Assembly: GCA_025351355.1 (NCBI GenBank)
Contig: JANXWC010000058.1
Location: 34,871 to 98,870 of the forward strand
Direction: 5' to 3'
Source of the DNA: Hyphomicrobiaceae bacterium
Lineage (GTDB): Bacteria; Pseudomonadota; Alphaproteobacteria; Rhizobiales; Hyphomicrobiaceae
DNA length: 64,000 nt
In this document: one piece after another, positions 26,590 through 36,241 of the stretch
How positions within the stretch are numbered: the first letter of the stretch is position 1
Layout: each line of letters begins with the position of its first letter
The notes under the pieces: generated by a model
The model's database searches: none
What the model was told of the DNA's origin: nothing
What the model saw: the letters and a program-made list of their open reading frames with translations, nothing else
Translations under genes and position numbers: made by a program

Positions 26590-27318
26590 TTGAACACACC
26601 TGTGCAAAATCCTGAGGTGCCGACCCCTGGCAGGGGAACGCCGTGGCACGCCCGTGTGCTGACCTTGTTTCCTGAAATGTTTCCGGGGCCGCTTGGCATT
26701 TCCCTGGTCGGGACCGCGCTGGCCAGCGGTCTCTGGACACTGCAAGCGCGCCAAATACGCGACCACGGCCTCGGACGTCACCGGACGGTCGACGACACGC
26801 CCGCCGGTGGTGGCGCCGGAATGGTGATGCGCGCCGACGTCATTGCATCAGCCGTCGATGCAGCGCGAGCGGATCAACCTCATCTTGCGGCGATCTACCT
26901 AACACCACGGGGCGCGCCGTTGACGCAGGCCAGGGTGCGGAAGTTGGCACAAGGTCCAGGCGTATTGCTGTTGGCCGGTCGTTTTGAAGGTGTGGACCAG
27001 CGCGTCATCGACGGGCGCCAGTTGGAGGAAATATCCATCGGCGACTACGTGCTGTCGGGTGGCGAGTTGGCCGCCATGGTGCTGCTGGACGCCTGCGTGC
27101 GCCTGTTGCCGGGCGTGTTGGGAGCCGCGGATAGTCTGACTGAAGAAAGTTTTGAGGGCGGCTTGCTGGAATACCCCCAATTCACGCGTCCGCGCGAATG
27201 GGAAGGGCATTCGCTTCCGGAGGTGTTATTGAGTGGCGACCACAAGAAGATTGCGGCGTGGCGACAGTCGGAAGCAGAGCGCATCACCCGTGTGCGGCGG
27301 CCGGACCTGAAGCGCTGA
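26590..27318 (+). CDS. trmD: tRNA (guanine(37)-N1)-methyltransferase
   Basis: A 242-residue SPOUT-class trefoil-knot methyltransferase that makes m1G37, preventing frameshifting. Signatures: [37 protein letters not shown], and the knot motif [19 protein letters not shown]. The start is a TTG at 26590 with GAGG 4 bases upstream; in-frame GTG codons at 26602 and 26617 are alternatives. It normally sits between rimM and rplS; here it stands alone. A small GCGC hairpin at the stop is followed by five Ts and may terminate it. Confidence 0.95.
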   Translation: MNTPVQNPEVPTPGRGTPWHARVLTLFPEMFPGPLGISLVGTALASGLWTLQARQIRDHGLGRHRTVDDTPAGGGAGMVMRADVIASAVDAARADQPHLAAIYLTPRGAPLTQARVRKLAQGPGVLLLAGRFEGVDQRVIDGRQLEEISIGDYVLSGGELAAMVLLDACVRLLPGVLGAADSLTEESFEGGLLEYPQFTRPREWEGHSLPEVLLSGDHKKIAAWRQSEAERITRVRRPDLKR

Positions 27319-27350
27319 GCGCCGGTTTTTCCACATCGGCAATTGCCCGG

Positions 27351-28007
27351 CTACATTGGGCTCTTGCCGGTTTTGCCCTCGACCGTCGGGGCTTTGTTGC
27401 AATCGAAGGTCCGGGCGCTGGTGTCGGCTATGCTGCGCGCCAAAGCGAGCGCTTCGATGTTGGCCTCGGCGTCGATTAAAGCGACGTGACACGCTTCGGT
27501 CGGCGTCACTTTACTGACGATGAGCACTTGACCGCGTGCGGCATCGCGTGCCGTGAACAAGCGGGCGATGACGGCGTAGGGTACCGCGGCTTGGTTGGGG
27601 ACCGCTTGCGCTGCAGCCTGTACGCGCCATTCGATCGTTGCGCGTTTGGTATTGGGAAATAGTGTATTGGGTACACGCAGGGTCTGCTGGCTAGCGCGCT
27701 GCGTTGCCGCTGATGGGCCAACGCTCAGGAACGAGCGGTCGTCGGTCTCAACCACGTGCACGGGATAACCCGGGAGACCCGGGCAACGCCACGATTTTCC
27801 ATTCGGCCCGCCGCGCAGCACACGGCAGGTGTCCAGGTCGATGGTGGTCACGACGCCGTGGGTGGCATCCTGGGCTGCGGCCTTGGGCTGCGACAAGACC
27901 AGCGCCAGCAAGGCAGCAATCGAAAAAGTTGCACGCGACAACAAAGTGGAGGCAGCAAGATGCCGCCTTTTAACCGGTTGGTTTTTATGCCAAAACCGCC
28001 ACAGCAA
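27351..28007 (-). CDS. exported protein of unknown function (start uncertain)
   Basis: A protein with a signal-peptide-like segment (FSIAALLALVLSQPKAAA, then Q) and a mature domain of about 190 residues. The mature part contains DTCRVLRGGPNGKSWRCPGLPGYPV, with two cysteines likely forming a periplasmic disulfide, plus two later cysteines. No ATG lies between the ppa promoter region and the signal peptide; TTG codons at 28007, 27944 or 27941 are possible starts, and the last two put the start immediately before the signal peptide. Family not recognised. Divergent from ppa, convergent with trmD. Confidence 0.6.
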   Translation of the reverse strand: MLWRFWHKNQPVKRRHLAASTLLSRATFSIAALLALVLSQPKAAAQDATHGVVTTIDLDTCRVLRGGPNGKSWRCPGLPGYPVHVVETDDRSFLSVGPSAATQRASQQTLRVPNTLFPNTKRATIEWRVQAAAQAVPNQAAVPYAVIARLFTARDAARGQVLIVSKVTPTEACHVALIDAEANIEALALARSIADTSARTFDCNKAPTVEGKTGKSPM

Positions 28008-28092
28008 ACGGGCTTTACGCACGAGCGGCGTCTTCGGCGCTGTGCATCGAGTGGCCTGCCGCCCAATGATCTGATCCACCTGGAGCCTCTTG

Positions 28093-28635
28093 ATGCGAAT
28101 CGAAGCCATCCCGACCGGTAAAAATCCACCCGAAGATATCAATGTACTGATTGAAGTGCCGGTCGGCGGTGAACCGATCAAGTATGAAATGGACAAGGCC
28201 TCGGGCACTCTGTTCGTCGATCGGTTTTTGTACACACCAATGCGCTATCCAGGCAACTATGGGTTTGTTCCGCATACGCTTTCGGCAGATGGCGATCCGA
28301 TTGACGTGCTGGTGTGTAACACCCGAGCTATTGTGCCCGGTGCGGTGATCAACTGCCGCCCCGTTGGCGTCCTGGTCATGGAAGACGATGGTGGCGGCGA
28401 CGAAAAAATCATTGCCGTGCCGGCAACCAAAATCACCAAACGGTACGACAAGATCGTCGATGTCACCGATCTCCCCGAAATAACCACGCAGCAAATTCAA
28501 CACTTTTTTCAGCACTACAAAGACCTGGAGCCCGGCAAATGGGTCAAGATCGACCACTGGGGCAACGCTGCGGAAGCCCGCAGACTGATCGTGCAGGCGA
28601 TCGAACGCTACAAGGCGCATGCTACAAAAGGTTGA
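28093..28635 (+). CDS. ppa: inorganic pyrophosphatase, family I
   Basis: A 180-residue soluble pyrophosphatase, cytoplasmic, that pulls biosynthetic reactions by hydrolysing PPi. Active-site segments: [24 protein letters not shown], and DGDPIDVLV, the PROSITE signature with three metal-binding aspartates. The C-terminal half includes [15 protein letters not shown]. Length matches bacterial enzymes. The ATG at 28093 follows GGAG; a TTG one codon earlier is ignored. Confidence 0.97.
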   Translation: MRIEAIPTGKNPPEDINVLIEVPVGGEPIKYEMDKASGTLFVDRFLYTPMRYPGNYGFVPHTLSADGDPIDVLVCNTRAIVPGAVINCRPVGVLVMEDDGGGDEKIIAVPATKITKRYDKIVDVTDLPEITTQQIQHFFQHYKDLEPGKWVKIDHWGNAAEARRLIVQAIERYKAHATKG

Positions 28636-28766
28636 GCGGATCTAGCGCAAGAGAGTTGGAGCGCAGGAACCGGGATAGGATGTTGCAAACGCTGGCCCGT
28701 AGTTGCGGCAAGACGACGACACTATTTGTTGTACGCCCTGTCCGGTCGTCTTCGTTCCCGGCTCGC

Positions 28767-29180
28767 TTACGGGAAAATTTCCACGAACTCCGAAATCGAG
28801 GCTGTTACCGCTGCGCACTTTGAATCACGTTCCGGATCATGCTTCAACGGGATCGAATTTATTATTCGATCGAGGGCTGTTTGCATCTCGTTGCAGGCAG
28901 CCTCAGCATCCTTGCGTGTCAGTGTTAAAAAGCGCGTGTGAAAAAACCAGTCGTAGATTCCACATGTAATCGCGAAGTGCGCCGCGTCACCAAGGTCTTC
29001 GACGGATATACGAGCTCCGAGTTCGTGTTCGTAGTCGGCAACGAGAATGCCGCCGTCGAAACCTTTCATGCCGATCGACTGGCCGTCATCTGTTGGCGTC
29101 CAGGACATAAAGACGGGCTCCATCGCCGGGCCTGCGCATGAAGGGTAAAAGTCGACGATAGCATCGGCAATATCGTCCAT
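28767..29180 (-). CDS. hypothetical protein
   Basis: A 137-residue acidic, soluble protein that I do not recognise. It begins MDDIADAIVDFYPSCAGPA and contains SWTPTDDGQSIGMKGFDGG and ISVEDLGDAAHFAITCGIYDWFFHTRF. No signal peptide or membrane segment. Size and composition recall small immunity-type proteins, but no toxin partner is adjacent. It lies 110 bases upstream (in map order) of another minus-strand hypothetical gene. Confidence 0.55.
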   Translation of the reverse strand: MDDIADAIVDFYPSCAGPAMEPVFMSWTPTDDGQSIGMKGFDGGILVADYEHELGARISVEDLGDAAHFAITCGIYDWFFHTRFLTLTRKDAEAACNEMQTALDRIINSIPLKHDPERDSKCAAVTASISEFVEIFP

Positions 29181-29290
29181 TTGACGGGAAGTTCAATAGC
29201 GGCCGGTCTTGGCGATCCTGTGGCCTGTCGAGATGGGCGTCTACGCAGTGTCGTTTTTGGCATCGGGCAATATACGCAACTGCCGAACGC

Positions 29291-29791
29291 TTACGTCGTT
29301 TCCTTGAACTTGTTGACGAGAACGACGCCGTTGAAGGTGTGAGTGCAGCAGGAGCAACTCGGCACCAAATCCTCGTTTCTTAAATCCGACGCGACTTTGG
29401 CAAGCTTTCCGTTCGCATCAACGAAGAGGCCGCTAAAAAGCGCGTTGTCGCCGATCCTCACGTAGGGCTTCTGATCCGGCTCGTTGCGAGCCACAATCCA
29501 ATAGATCGGCTCCTCTCTATCGAGGCGCTGAACAGCCTCCTTGTGGACCGCGTCCCAGTCTTCACCGAGCTTTGAAATCAGGAAACGGAATAACGGCGTG
29601 TAATCGAGGCCCCGCAATTTCTTGCCATGCATCGACCCGCGCGATACTTCCTCGGTTTCGTTGATCTGTTCGCGCTTACCATTGCGTTCGTGCCTGTAGT
29701 CGCCCCCGGTCCTGTGGTGGACGCCACGGGCGCGCGTGTTGACCTTCCGATACAGTGGTTTCTTGCGATTGTGATCATCCATATTCGGCAT
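29291..29791 (-). CDS. hypothetical protein with CSCC motif
   Basis: A 166-residue protein. The first 60 residues are very basic and histidine-rich (LYRKVNTRARGVHHRTGGDY), then a soluble domain: MHGKKLRGLDYTPLFRFLIS, WDAVHKEAVQRLDREEPIYW, VRIGDNALFSGLFVD, and a C-terminal LVPSCSCCTHTFNG. The clustered cysteines and histidines suggest metal binding, by inference only. I have the impression that the domain is conserved in scattered bacteria, but no function is known to me. Start either ATG 29791 or 29782. Confidence 0.6.
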   Translation of the reverse strand: MPNMDDHNRKKPLYRKVNTRARGVHHRTGGDYRHERNGKREQINETEEVSRGSMHGKKLRGLDYTPLFRFLISKLGEDWDAVHKEAVQRLDREEPIYWIVARNEPDQKPYVRIGDNALFSGLFVDANGKLAKVASDLRNEDLVPSCSCCTHTFNGVVLVNKFKETT

Positions 29792-29869
29792 CGCACGCCA
29801 CTTGGTTGCCCGGCTTCACACATTCAGCCCTTGAGAGTGTCGCGAGCGGGGTTGTCGGCCCCACGGACC

Positions 29870-30367
29870 CTATAAACGGGTGCGTCGCGGCGGGTCCGTA
29901 TCTTCAAGTTCCTTGAGCTTCTCTTTGAACTTTTTCAGCATGCGTTGGACGTAGCTCATTGCCTTGTCGACGTCTTCTTCGGTCGGCAGCTTGGCGGTTG
30001 GCTGTTTGCCATCACCTGGGACACCAGCCAGTTCTTCCAGTCGTTTGACCGAAGCCTTAAGCTCGGTATTTTCAGATTTCAGCCGCTCGACCTCACTATT
30101 TATTGCAGTGCGGTCGTCTGGCAACATCGTGCAGGCCCAACTGCCAGACGCCTGCTTGCACATCGACAAGGCGCCGGTCTGCGTGTCCATCTGCAACACA
30201 CCGCCGTCTGCGGGGTGCATGGTGAAGCGACCAGGCGAACCCGCTGGCATCGATGACTGCGCATGAGCCGGGACGGCGGTTACTGCGGCCCAGAGCCCGG
30301 CGCCAGCCAACACGCTTGCAGCGCCGTGTGCGGTCTGACGAAGTGGAATTCGCAACAGGCTATCCAT
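29870..30367 (-). CDS. exported coiled-coil protein of unknown function
   Basis: A 165-residue protein with signal peptide (AASVLAGAGLWAAVTAVPAHA before QSS). The mature N-terminus has GRFTMHPADGGVLQMDTQTG, SMCKQASGSWACTMLPDD, two cysteines likely disulfide-linked, a pattern I associate with alphaproteobacterial periplasmic proteins. A coiled-coil (INSEVERLKSENTELKASVK) and a lysine-rich helix follow. Divergent from the PodJ-like gene. Function unknown. Confidence 0.7.
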   Translation of the reverse strand: MDSLLRIPLRQTAHGAASVLAGAGLWAAVTAVPAHAQSSMPAGSPGRFTMHPADGGVLQMDTQTGALSMCKQASGSWACTMLPDDRTAINSEVERLKSENTELKASVKRLEELAGVPGDGKQPTAKLPTEEDVDKAMSYVQRMLKKFKEKLKELEDTDPPRRTRL

Positions 30368-30727
30368 AGGTGCCTCCCGGCAATGCCTAACAACTCATTT
30401 GGCGGTGGCCTACTGCTGACGGGCCGCACCACGCTCATCAATGACTGCCGAATCATGTCGTAATGTGGCGATGACGCTGCAAATTTTCCAGTGATCGCCG
30501 TGAGGTTGGCAGTGTGGCCAAAATCCCTACTGAAAACACTCAAGAATCCGGCGCGCCTGCAACTTAACCATTCCTTTACTGGCCACTGACACCTTCGCCG
30601 CCAGGGGCTCAGAGCGTGCCGAGTCGGAGCCGTGATTATCCATTTTGTGATGTGAGATGCGTCGGCTCGTTCAGGCCGTCGATGTCATGTTGCGCCACCC
30701 GACAAGGCCGAGGCTGCGAGATCGAAC
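30368..30727. other. divergent intergenic region, 360 bases
   Basis: Separates the exported coiled-coil gene (minus) from the PodJ-like gene (plus). Besides the CtrA-like box at 30564-30578, I see no ORF or hairpin worth calling; it must hold the two promoters. Confidence 0.5.
30564..30578 (+). promoter_or_regulatory. CtrA-like binding site upstream of the PodJ-like gene
   Basis: TTAA-CCATTCC-TTTA matches the alphaproteobacterial CtrA consensus TTAA-N7-TTAA with one mismatch, and begins with the preferred TTAACCAT half-site. It lies 150 bases upstream of the PodJ-like start codon. In Caulobacter, polarity and division genes are CtrA targets. Confidence 0.4.
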
Positions 30728-33700
30728 ATGGCAACCCCAACGGATGTCAACTTTGTGCAATTTGGTTCTCCAGCCCAGGTCGGGCGCATTCCGGCGGAAA
30801 CAATGACGACGCTGCTCGATCAACTGAGCGGCCAACTGCAAGCGCGGATCGCGGACGTCGAGAACAGGCACACCGAAGCGCTCAACGATCTGCAGGGCAA
30901 GCTCGAACGCATGTCTGGGCATGTCGGTCGCGCCAAGCCGCAGATGCCGGCTGAACTAGCCGTCGCGTTTGGCCGCATCGAGACCGGCATGGCCGATCTG
31001 GTGGAGCGGATCGCGGAAACCAGTCCGGAGCGTCGTCGGGCGGCGGAAGCTTTCGTCTTTGGCGCCGTCAAAACCGCCAGCAACCACTTCGTTTTCGATC
31101 CGCCGCGCCGCCAGCCGGTGGCTCCGGTTGCGATGGCAGCAGACCCGTACGCCAGCGACCCGTGGGATCAATCGTCTGCGGAAGCGCTGGCTCACCTCTA
31201 CGAAAGTGGTGAGGCGGTATTGGGTAAGCATCTACCCGAGGCAGCGTTGTTTGCGCGTAGTGAACGCGTAATGCCGGTCGAGAGAATGGCCGCGTTTGAT
31301 GCAGCAGCACCGTTGGCCTCAAAAACGTCCGCAGTGGCGATCGCATCCACCCCGCAAGTTCAACAGTCGACGAATATCGACGTCCGTGCTGTTGCGGTCG
31401 GCTTTGCAGAGCACCGCGATTGGGTCGATCAGCGCTTGTCGGGTCTTGCCGAGCAAGTTGCGCGGTCGATCAACGAAGCGCGGCCAGATGGCGCCCTGCA
31501 GACGCTTATGTCGCGAGTTGATCAATTGGAGAGTCGCTTTACGACTGCCCTTGAAGGCATGGCGTCGAAGTCAGACGTGGCCGCGATGCGGCATGACGCG
31601 CTGGGTCAGGTCGAAGCGCAAATCAAGGAAATTGCCGGCCATATCGAAAATACGCATCTGCAGCTGACGCGGCTCGATACGATCGAGCAGCACCTGACAG
31701 ATCTTACGGCCTTCGCGCATGCTTCGATGGACGCCGATCAAGGCGCGCCTGCCGAGGAAACAGCGCAGGCCGAACACGATTTTGCGCAGCTGGCCGATAT
31801 GGCCGTCGAGCGCGCGCTGGCTCGCGCGCCGCAGCTGCAGTCGTCGGCAATAGTCGCAGAGCCTGCCGAAACGCAAGCGCGGGTCAATGCAGTTCACACG
31901 CTGCTGCAGGAATTCGCCGCTGAGCGCCGTCGCGGCGATCAATACACGACCGGTATGCTCGAAACGGTCCAGGAGGCTTTGATCCGCCTTATCGACCGGG
32001 TCGACGCGATCGACGCGAGCACCGCTCGTCCTTCAATGACGTCAACGGTGGTACAGGCAGCACAAAGCGCACCGATTGTCGTTGAAGCAGCGAGACCTGC
32101 GGTGCCCGAAGTAGCGTCGCTGGCGGTAGATGACGGTGTTGCCGCCACGGAGGCTTTCGGCGCTCGTCGTTCACGCACAGCTCGCGGTCAGGCACTACCG
32201 AATGACACCCAAGTGGTAGCGCCAGCAGCGGCGCCCGTCGTCGAGGGCCAAGCGCAACCTGAGATCAGTATCAAGGATATCCGCCTGAATACCAAGCGCG
32301 TCCCCATCACGCCGGCTCCGGCGCGGAGTGAGGCGCCCGCTGTCTCGGAAGCGCTCGCTGACGCCGAAGCCGAGCCGAAGGCTAAGCGGAATGTGCGCGC
32401 TACGCCGGTGGGGACGGCAGCAGGCGGCGCAGGCAAACGCAGTCTTTACGTTGCGGCGGCCGCCCTCAGTCTGGTCGGTATCGGGTTCATGGCGCAACAT
32501 TTGTATGCCGGGGGTGAAACGGTGCCTGTACCGAGCGCTGCAGGCCTGCCGGCCAAGCCAACGGCTGCGGTCGAGATCGGCAAGTCGACTAGTCCCGTGA
32601 ATCCGACGGCTGCCAAACCGGGGGCAGTGCTCAATCCGCCGGGGATGGTTATCGCGCCATTGCCGCGGCCTAAAGCCGGTGCGACGCCGCCGGCCACCGA
32701 TGCAACTTCGCAACGGTCGGACCTAATTCCACAGCGTGCTGGTGACCAGAACCCCATCGAGCGGCAGCTGCAACCGAAGCAACCGTCATCTGTCCCTGAG
32801 ACCGTCAACGATGATCTGAGCATGAACGATATCGAGGACACAGAGGCGGTTGCTCAGCCAGCCGCGAACGGGCAACCGGCACGCAAATCGGTCGCCTCCA
32901 TCCAACCGATGGCGGGCTTGGCGGTAGCTGCTAGCGGGCCGACCGTCACTGCTCAGCAGATCTCAGAAATGGCTGGGCTGCAACGCCAGTCCAATCAGGC
33001 CGCAGCGTCAGAGCGGATCGGCAGCATGGCGCGACCGGCGAGCGATTTCAGCCAACGCTTCGGCGTTTTCCCGCCGATAGGCGCCACGGCGCCAGCGTCC
33101 GCTCCATCGACTGAACCTGCAGCAGCGATCGTTACGGGTTCGAATCCGCTGCAGCGCGCGCAGGTCCAACCCGCCAACGATGCCAGCTTGACCGAAAGCG
33201 TGCCTGAAACTGCCGATTTGCCACCTGCGTTGGTGGGCCCACTGTCGCTACGCATGGCGGCGGCGAAGGGTGATCCGGCGGCCGCCTTCGAAGTAGCGAC
33301 TCGGTTCGCCGAAGGCCGCGGCATCAAGCAAGACTTCAAGCAGGCTATGACCTGGTATCAACGTTCGGCAAATAAAGGCTTTGCCATCGCACAATATCGT
33401 CTCGGAACGCTTTACGAACGTGGTCTTGGCACGCCGGCCGATCCAGCCCGTGCACGCGTCTGGTACAAGCGGGCGGCCGACCAGGGCAACGTGAAGGCGA
33501 TGCACAATATGGCCGTCCTGAGTGCCGGCAACGGACAGGCTGCACCCGATTATGCGAGCGCCGCGAAGTGGTTCAAGGATGCCGCCGATCGCGGACTGCA
33601 AGACAGCCAGTTCAATCTTGCCGTACTCTACGAAAACGGACTTGGTGTAGTAAAGGATCAGCGGACCGCGTATTTCTGGTTCTCGCTGGCGGCGCGAAAT

Positions 33701-33988
33701 GGCGATGCGGAAGCCACTCGGCGACGCGATGCGATTTTGGCGACATTGGATCAGGCGACGATCCAGAGCGCGAATGAGCAAATTCAGGGCTGGCACGCCA
33801 GGCCGTCGGATGCCAAAATCAACGACGCACGGGTCGCAGGTGATCAATGGCGAAATCATGCCGTGCCAATGGACCAGCAAATGGCCGCTCAGCAGGCCAT
33901 TGCCGCGGCACCGCCATCAATGGCTGTGGTGCAGGCACCGCAGGTCCCCGCAGCGCGAACCATTAAGGTCACCCCACAACCACGTTGA
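30728..33988 (+). CDS. PodJ-like Sel1-repeat polarity protein
   Basis: A 1086-residue protein with the PodJ layout: a long N-terminal cytoplasmic region with coiled-coil stretches (about 1-420), a low-complexity acidic/basic segment, one membrane span near 573-592 (SLYVAAAALSLVGIGFMAQH), a Pro/Ala-rich periplasmic linker, and Sel1 repeats at about 838-1005 (AMTWYQRSANKGFAIAQYRLG, GLGTPADPARARVWYKRAAD). The C-terminal tail is Gln/Ala-rich. In Caulobacter PodJ organises a cell pole; the large size and Sel1 periplasmic end fit that group, though many rhizobial relatives are uncharacterised. Confidence 0.78.
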   Translation: MATPTDVNFVQFGSPAQVGRIPAETMTTLLDQLSGQLQARIADVENRHTEALNDLQGKLERMSGHVGRAKPQMPAELAVAFGRIETGMADLVERIAETSPERRRAAEAFVFGAVKTASNHFVFDPPRRQPVAPVAMAADPYASDPWDQSSAEALAHLYESGEAVLGKHLPEAALFARSERVMPVERMAAFDAAAPLASKTSAVAIASTPQVQQSTNIDVRAVAVGFAEHRDWVDQRLSGLAEQVARSINEARPDGALQTLMSRVDQLESRFTTALEGMASKSDVAAMRHDALGQVEAQIKEIAGHIENTHLQLTRLDTIEQHLTDLTAFAHASMDADQGAPAEETAQAEHDFAQLADMAVERALARAPQLQSSAIVAEPAETQARVNAVHTLLQEFAAERRRGDQYTTGMLETVQEALIRLIDRVDAIDASTARPSMTSTVVQAAQSAPIVVEAARPAVPEVASLAVDDGVAATEAFGARRSRTARGQALPNDTQVVAPAAAPVVEGQAQPEISIKDIRLNTKRVPITPAPARSEAPAVSEALADAEAEPKAKRNVRATPVGTAAGGAGKRSLYVAAAALSLVGIGFMAQHLYAGGETVPVPSAAGLPAKPTAAVEIGKSTSPVNPTAAKPGAVLNPPGMVIAPLPRPKAGATPPATDATSQRSDLIPQRAGDQNPIERQLQPKQPSSVPETVNDDLSMNDIEDTEAVAQPAANGQPARKSVASIQPMAGLAVAASGPTVTAQQISEMAGLQRQSNQAAASERIGSMARPASDFSQRFGVFPPIGATAPASAPSTEPAAAIVTGSNPLQRAQVQPANDASLTESVPETADLPPALVGPLSLRMAAAKGDPAAAFEVATRFAEGRGIKQDFKQAMTWYQRSANKGFAIAQYRLGTLYERGLGTPADPARARVWYKRAADQGNVKAMHNMAVLSAGNGQAAPDYASAAKWFKDAADRGLQDSQFNLAVLYENGLGVVKDQRTAYFWFSLAARNGDAEATRRRDAILATLDQATIQSANEQIQGWHARPSDAKINDARVAGDQWRNHAVPMDQQMAAQQAIAAAPPSMAVVQAPQVPAARTIKVTPQPR

Positions 33989-34317
33989 TGAGATGCAGTT
34001 GCTGGCTTCGTTGAGGCGCATACCATCACCGCGTGTAATGGGCGGCGGAGATGGCGCCGGATCGTGGTTTTGCGGCTTGAATTCGGCGCCGTCCTGATGT
34101 CCCATGTGGGCGGCGCCATAGGTGCGCCGGGTTACTCCGCCCGGTTCAAGGACCTATCCCCATGGTTGTGACAAAAGCGCGGCGTTCGTGATCATTCATG
34201 GCGCATGCGTGCGAAATGGCTGAAACCTTGCTGGCGTCCTGCCTGCAAAGTTCGAGCCGGAGCGGCCAAGGTTTTGGGGAGAGCGTCGGAAGCGAGCAGT
34301 GTGACGGAACTGGCCGA
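33989..34317. other. intergenic region, 329 bases
   Basis: Between the PodJ-like and TauE genes. An in-frame ATG at 34198 would extend TauE by 40 non-hydrophobic residues and is not adopted. No convincing hairpin, RNA gene or short ORF seen. Confidence 0.5.
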
Positions 34318-35238
34318 ATGAATTTGTACCTGCCGATCGCCGAGATGTCCGTCAGCGTCATATTGATGTTGGGGATGGGCGCATCCGTGGGCTTTCTTTC
34401 AGGCCTGTTTGGTGTCGGCGGTGGTTTCCTGCTTACTCCTTTGCTCATCTTTGCTGGCATTCCGACATCCGTTGCCGTGGGGACAGCGCCGGCGCAGGTC
34501 GTGGCATCCTCGGTATCCGGTGCTCTCGCGCAATGGCGACGGGGCAACGTCGACTTCAAATTGGGATCTGTGCTGGTGTTTGGGGGCGTCATTGGATCCT
34601 ACGTCGGCGTGCACTTGGTATCGGCACTGCGACGGACAGGGCATTTCGATGTTTTTGTGTCTTTGACCTACGTAACACTGCTTGGCGTCGTCGGTGTGCT
34701 GATGTTGGTGGAAAGTCTGCGGACGCTACAGAGAGCCAAAGCCGGCGGCACATCGTCGTTGCGGCGTTCGGGCCAGCACAACTGGAGCCACGGCTTGCCT
34801 TTCAAGATGCGGTTTCAACGCTCGAAACTGTATATCAGCGCGTTGCCGCCGTTCATGCTCGGCGCCTTCGTCGGCTTGCTGGCCGCCATCATGGGTGTGG
34901 GCGGCGGATTTCTGATCGTGCCTGCAATGATCTATCTTTTGCATGTGCCAACTAATGTGGTCGTCGGAACATCGCAGTTTCAGATTATTTTTGTTACCGC
35001 CGTTACTACGGTGCTCAATGCTACCAACAGCCATTCGGTCGATATCGTTTTGGCGTTGCTGCTGATGATTGGTGGGGTCATCGGAGCAGAGGCTGGGGCT
35101 GCGGCCGGAGAGCGTTTGCGCGGTGAGCAGTTGCGTTTCCTATTGGCCTTGCTGGTGCTCGCGGTCTGCCTTCGCGTCGGCTGGGACCTTGTGAATGCGC
35201 CTCCCGATCCCTTTTCGATCCAGCCGTCGGAAGGGTAA
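34318..35238 (+). CDS. TauE/SafE-family sulfite exporter-like permease
   Basis: A 306-residue inner-membrane protein with about eight hydrophobic spans. The two symmetric family motifs are present: GMGASVGFLSGLFGVGGGFLLTP in the first half and GLLAAIMGVGGGFLIVPAM in the second. Family members export sulfite, sulfoacetate or other organosulfonates; the substrate is not predictable. ATG at 34318 (MNLYLPIAEMSVSV) places the first span correctly. It lies 4 bases upstream of the TIGR02186 gene, its usual partner. Confidence 0.88.
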   Translation: MNLYLPIAEMSVSVILMLGMGASVGFLSGLFGVGGGFLLTPLLIFAGIPTSVAVGTAPAQVVASSVSGALAQWRRGNVDFKLGSVLVFGGVIGSYVGVHLVSALRRTGHFDVFVSLTYVTLLGVVGVLMLVESLRTLQRAKAGGTSSLRRSGQHNWSHGLPFKMRFQRSKLYISALPPFMLGAFVGLLAAIMGVGGGFLIVPAMIYLLHVPTNVVVGTSQFQIIFVTAVTTVLNATNSHSVDIVLALLLMIGGVIGAEAGAAAGERLRGEQLRFLLALLVLAVCLRVGWDLVNAPPDPFSIQPSEG

Positions 35239-35242
35239 ACGC

Positions 35243-36208
35243 ATGGCCATGCAGCACTATCGGCGCGCGATTGCATCAACGATTGTGTTAACGCTTGCTG
35301 CGATTTTCGCAAGCGCGCTGCTCGAGGCCGCATTGGCCCAACGGCGGACCTCGCCGACGCCACCTCCGCCGTCCGCGCAACGCGGCGAGCCGCGGCGGGG
35401 CCAACAGATGCCGGTTACGCCACCGGCGGCACCCAAGGTCAAGCTCGACGAGGCGCGTCCGCCTGATACGCCCGAGACCGTCCAGGCTGACGTATCGACC
35501 CGTAACGTCGCGGTAACTTCAGGCTTCACCGGTACGGAAATTGTCGTCTTTGGCGCTGTCGATAACAGCCGTCAGCCCGGCGCGGAATCGGGTTATTATG
35601 ACATCGTAGTCGTCATCGAGGGGACTCCTAGCCGCATTGCGGTCAGGAAAAAATCACGGATCGGGGGGATCTGGCTCAATACTCGCAGCTCTACTTTCGA
35701 GGGCGTGCCGAGCTACTACGCGATCTGGTCGACGCGCCCACTTGACGAGATCGCCTCGGAAGCAACCATGATCGGTTATGAAATCGGATTTGATCATGTC
35801 CGCATGACGCCGGCTGGCGATAGCGAGTTGGCTGGATCGAGCTCAAGATTGCCGGCGGCCGATACGGGCGAATTCCGCAAGGCCTTGGTGCGGCTCAAGT
35901 CTGGATCGGGGCTTTACGTCAAGGACGACTTTGGTGTCGCATTCATTGGCCGCAGTCTGTTTCGCGCCAACATTGCTCTACCGGCGAACGTGACGGTCGG
36001 ACCGTTCGACACCCGCGTGTATCTGTTCCGCAATGAAAAACTGCTCAGCCAGTACAATGTTCGGCTGAACCTCGAACGCGAAGGGATCGAGCGCCACGTG
36101 CATGATTTCGCCTTCAACTGGCCGCTGATCTACGGCATGGGCACGGTACTTATTGCGATGTCGGCGGGGCTGCTGGCCGCTTTCGTGTCGGGCAAGAGCC
36201 TGCGGTGA
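35243..36208 (+). CDS. TIGR02186 family transmembrane protein
   Basis: A 321-residue protein with an N-terminal signal peptide or anchor (ASTIVLTLAAIFASALLEAALA), a proline-rich linker, a periplasmic domain (VTSGFTGTEIVVFGAVDNSR, GYYDIVVVIEGTPSRIAVRKK, and SLFRANIALPANVTVGPFD), and a C-terminal membrane span (LIYGMGTVLIAMSAGLLAAFV). TIGR02186 proteins co-occur with TauE/SafE permeases in alphaproteobacteria; the joint function is unknown. ATG at 35243 follows GGAAGGG; the four-base spacing to the permease gene indicates one operon. Confidence 0.88.
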   Translation: MAMQHYRRAIASTIVLTLAAIFASALLEAALAQRRTSPTPPPPSAQRGEPRRGQQMPVTPPAAPKVKLDEARPPDTPETVQADVSTRNVAVTSGFTGTEIVVFGAVDNSRQPGAESGYYDIVVVIEGTPSRIAVRKKSRIGGIWLNTRSSTFEGVPSYYAIWSTRPLDEIASEATMIGYEIGFDHVRMTPAGDSELAGSSSRLPAADTGEFRKALVRLKSGSGLYVKDDFGVAFIGRSLFRANIALPANVTVGPFDTRVYLFRNEKLLSQYNVRLNLEREGIERHVHDFAFNWPLIYGMGTVLIAMSAGLLAAFVSGKSLR

Positions 36209-36241
36209 ACGATGCCTATTTAAGTGTAGACGGGTGGGGCC

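Noticed and set aside
28015..28620. 201-codon minus-strand open frame
   Set aside because: Antisense to inorganic pyrophosphatase.
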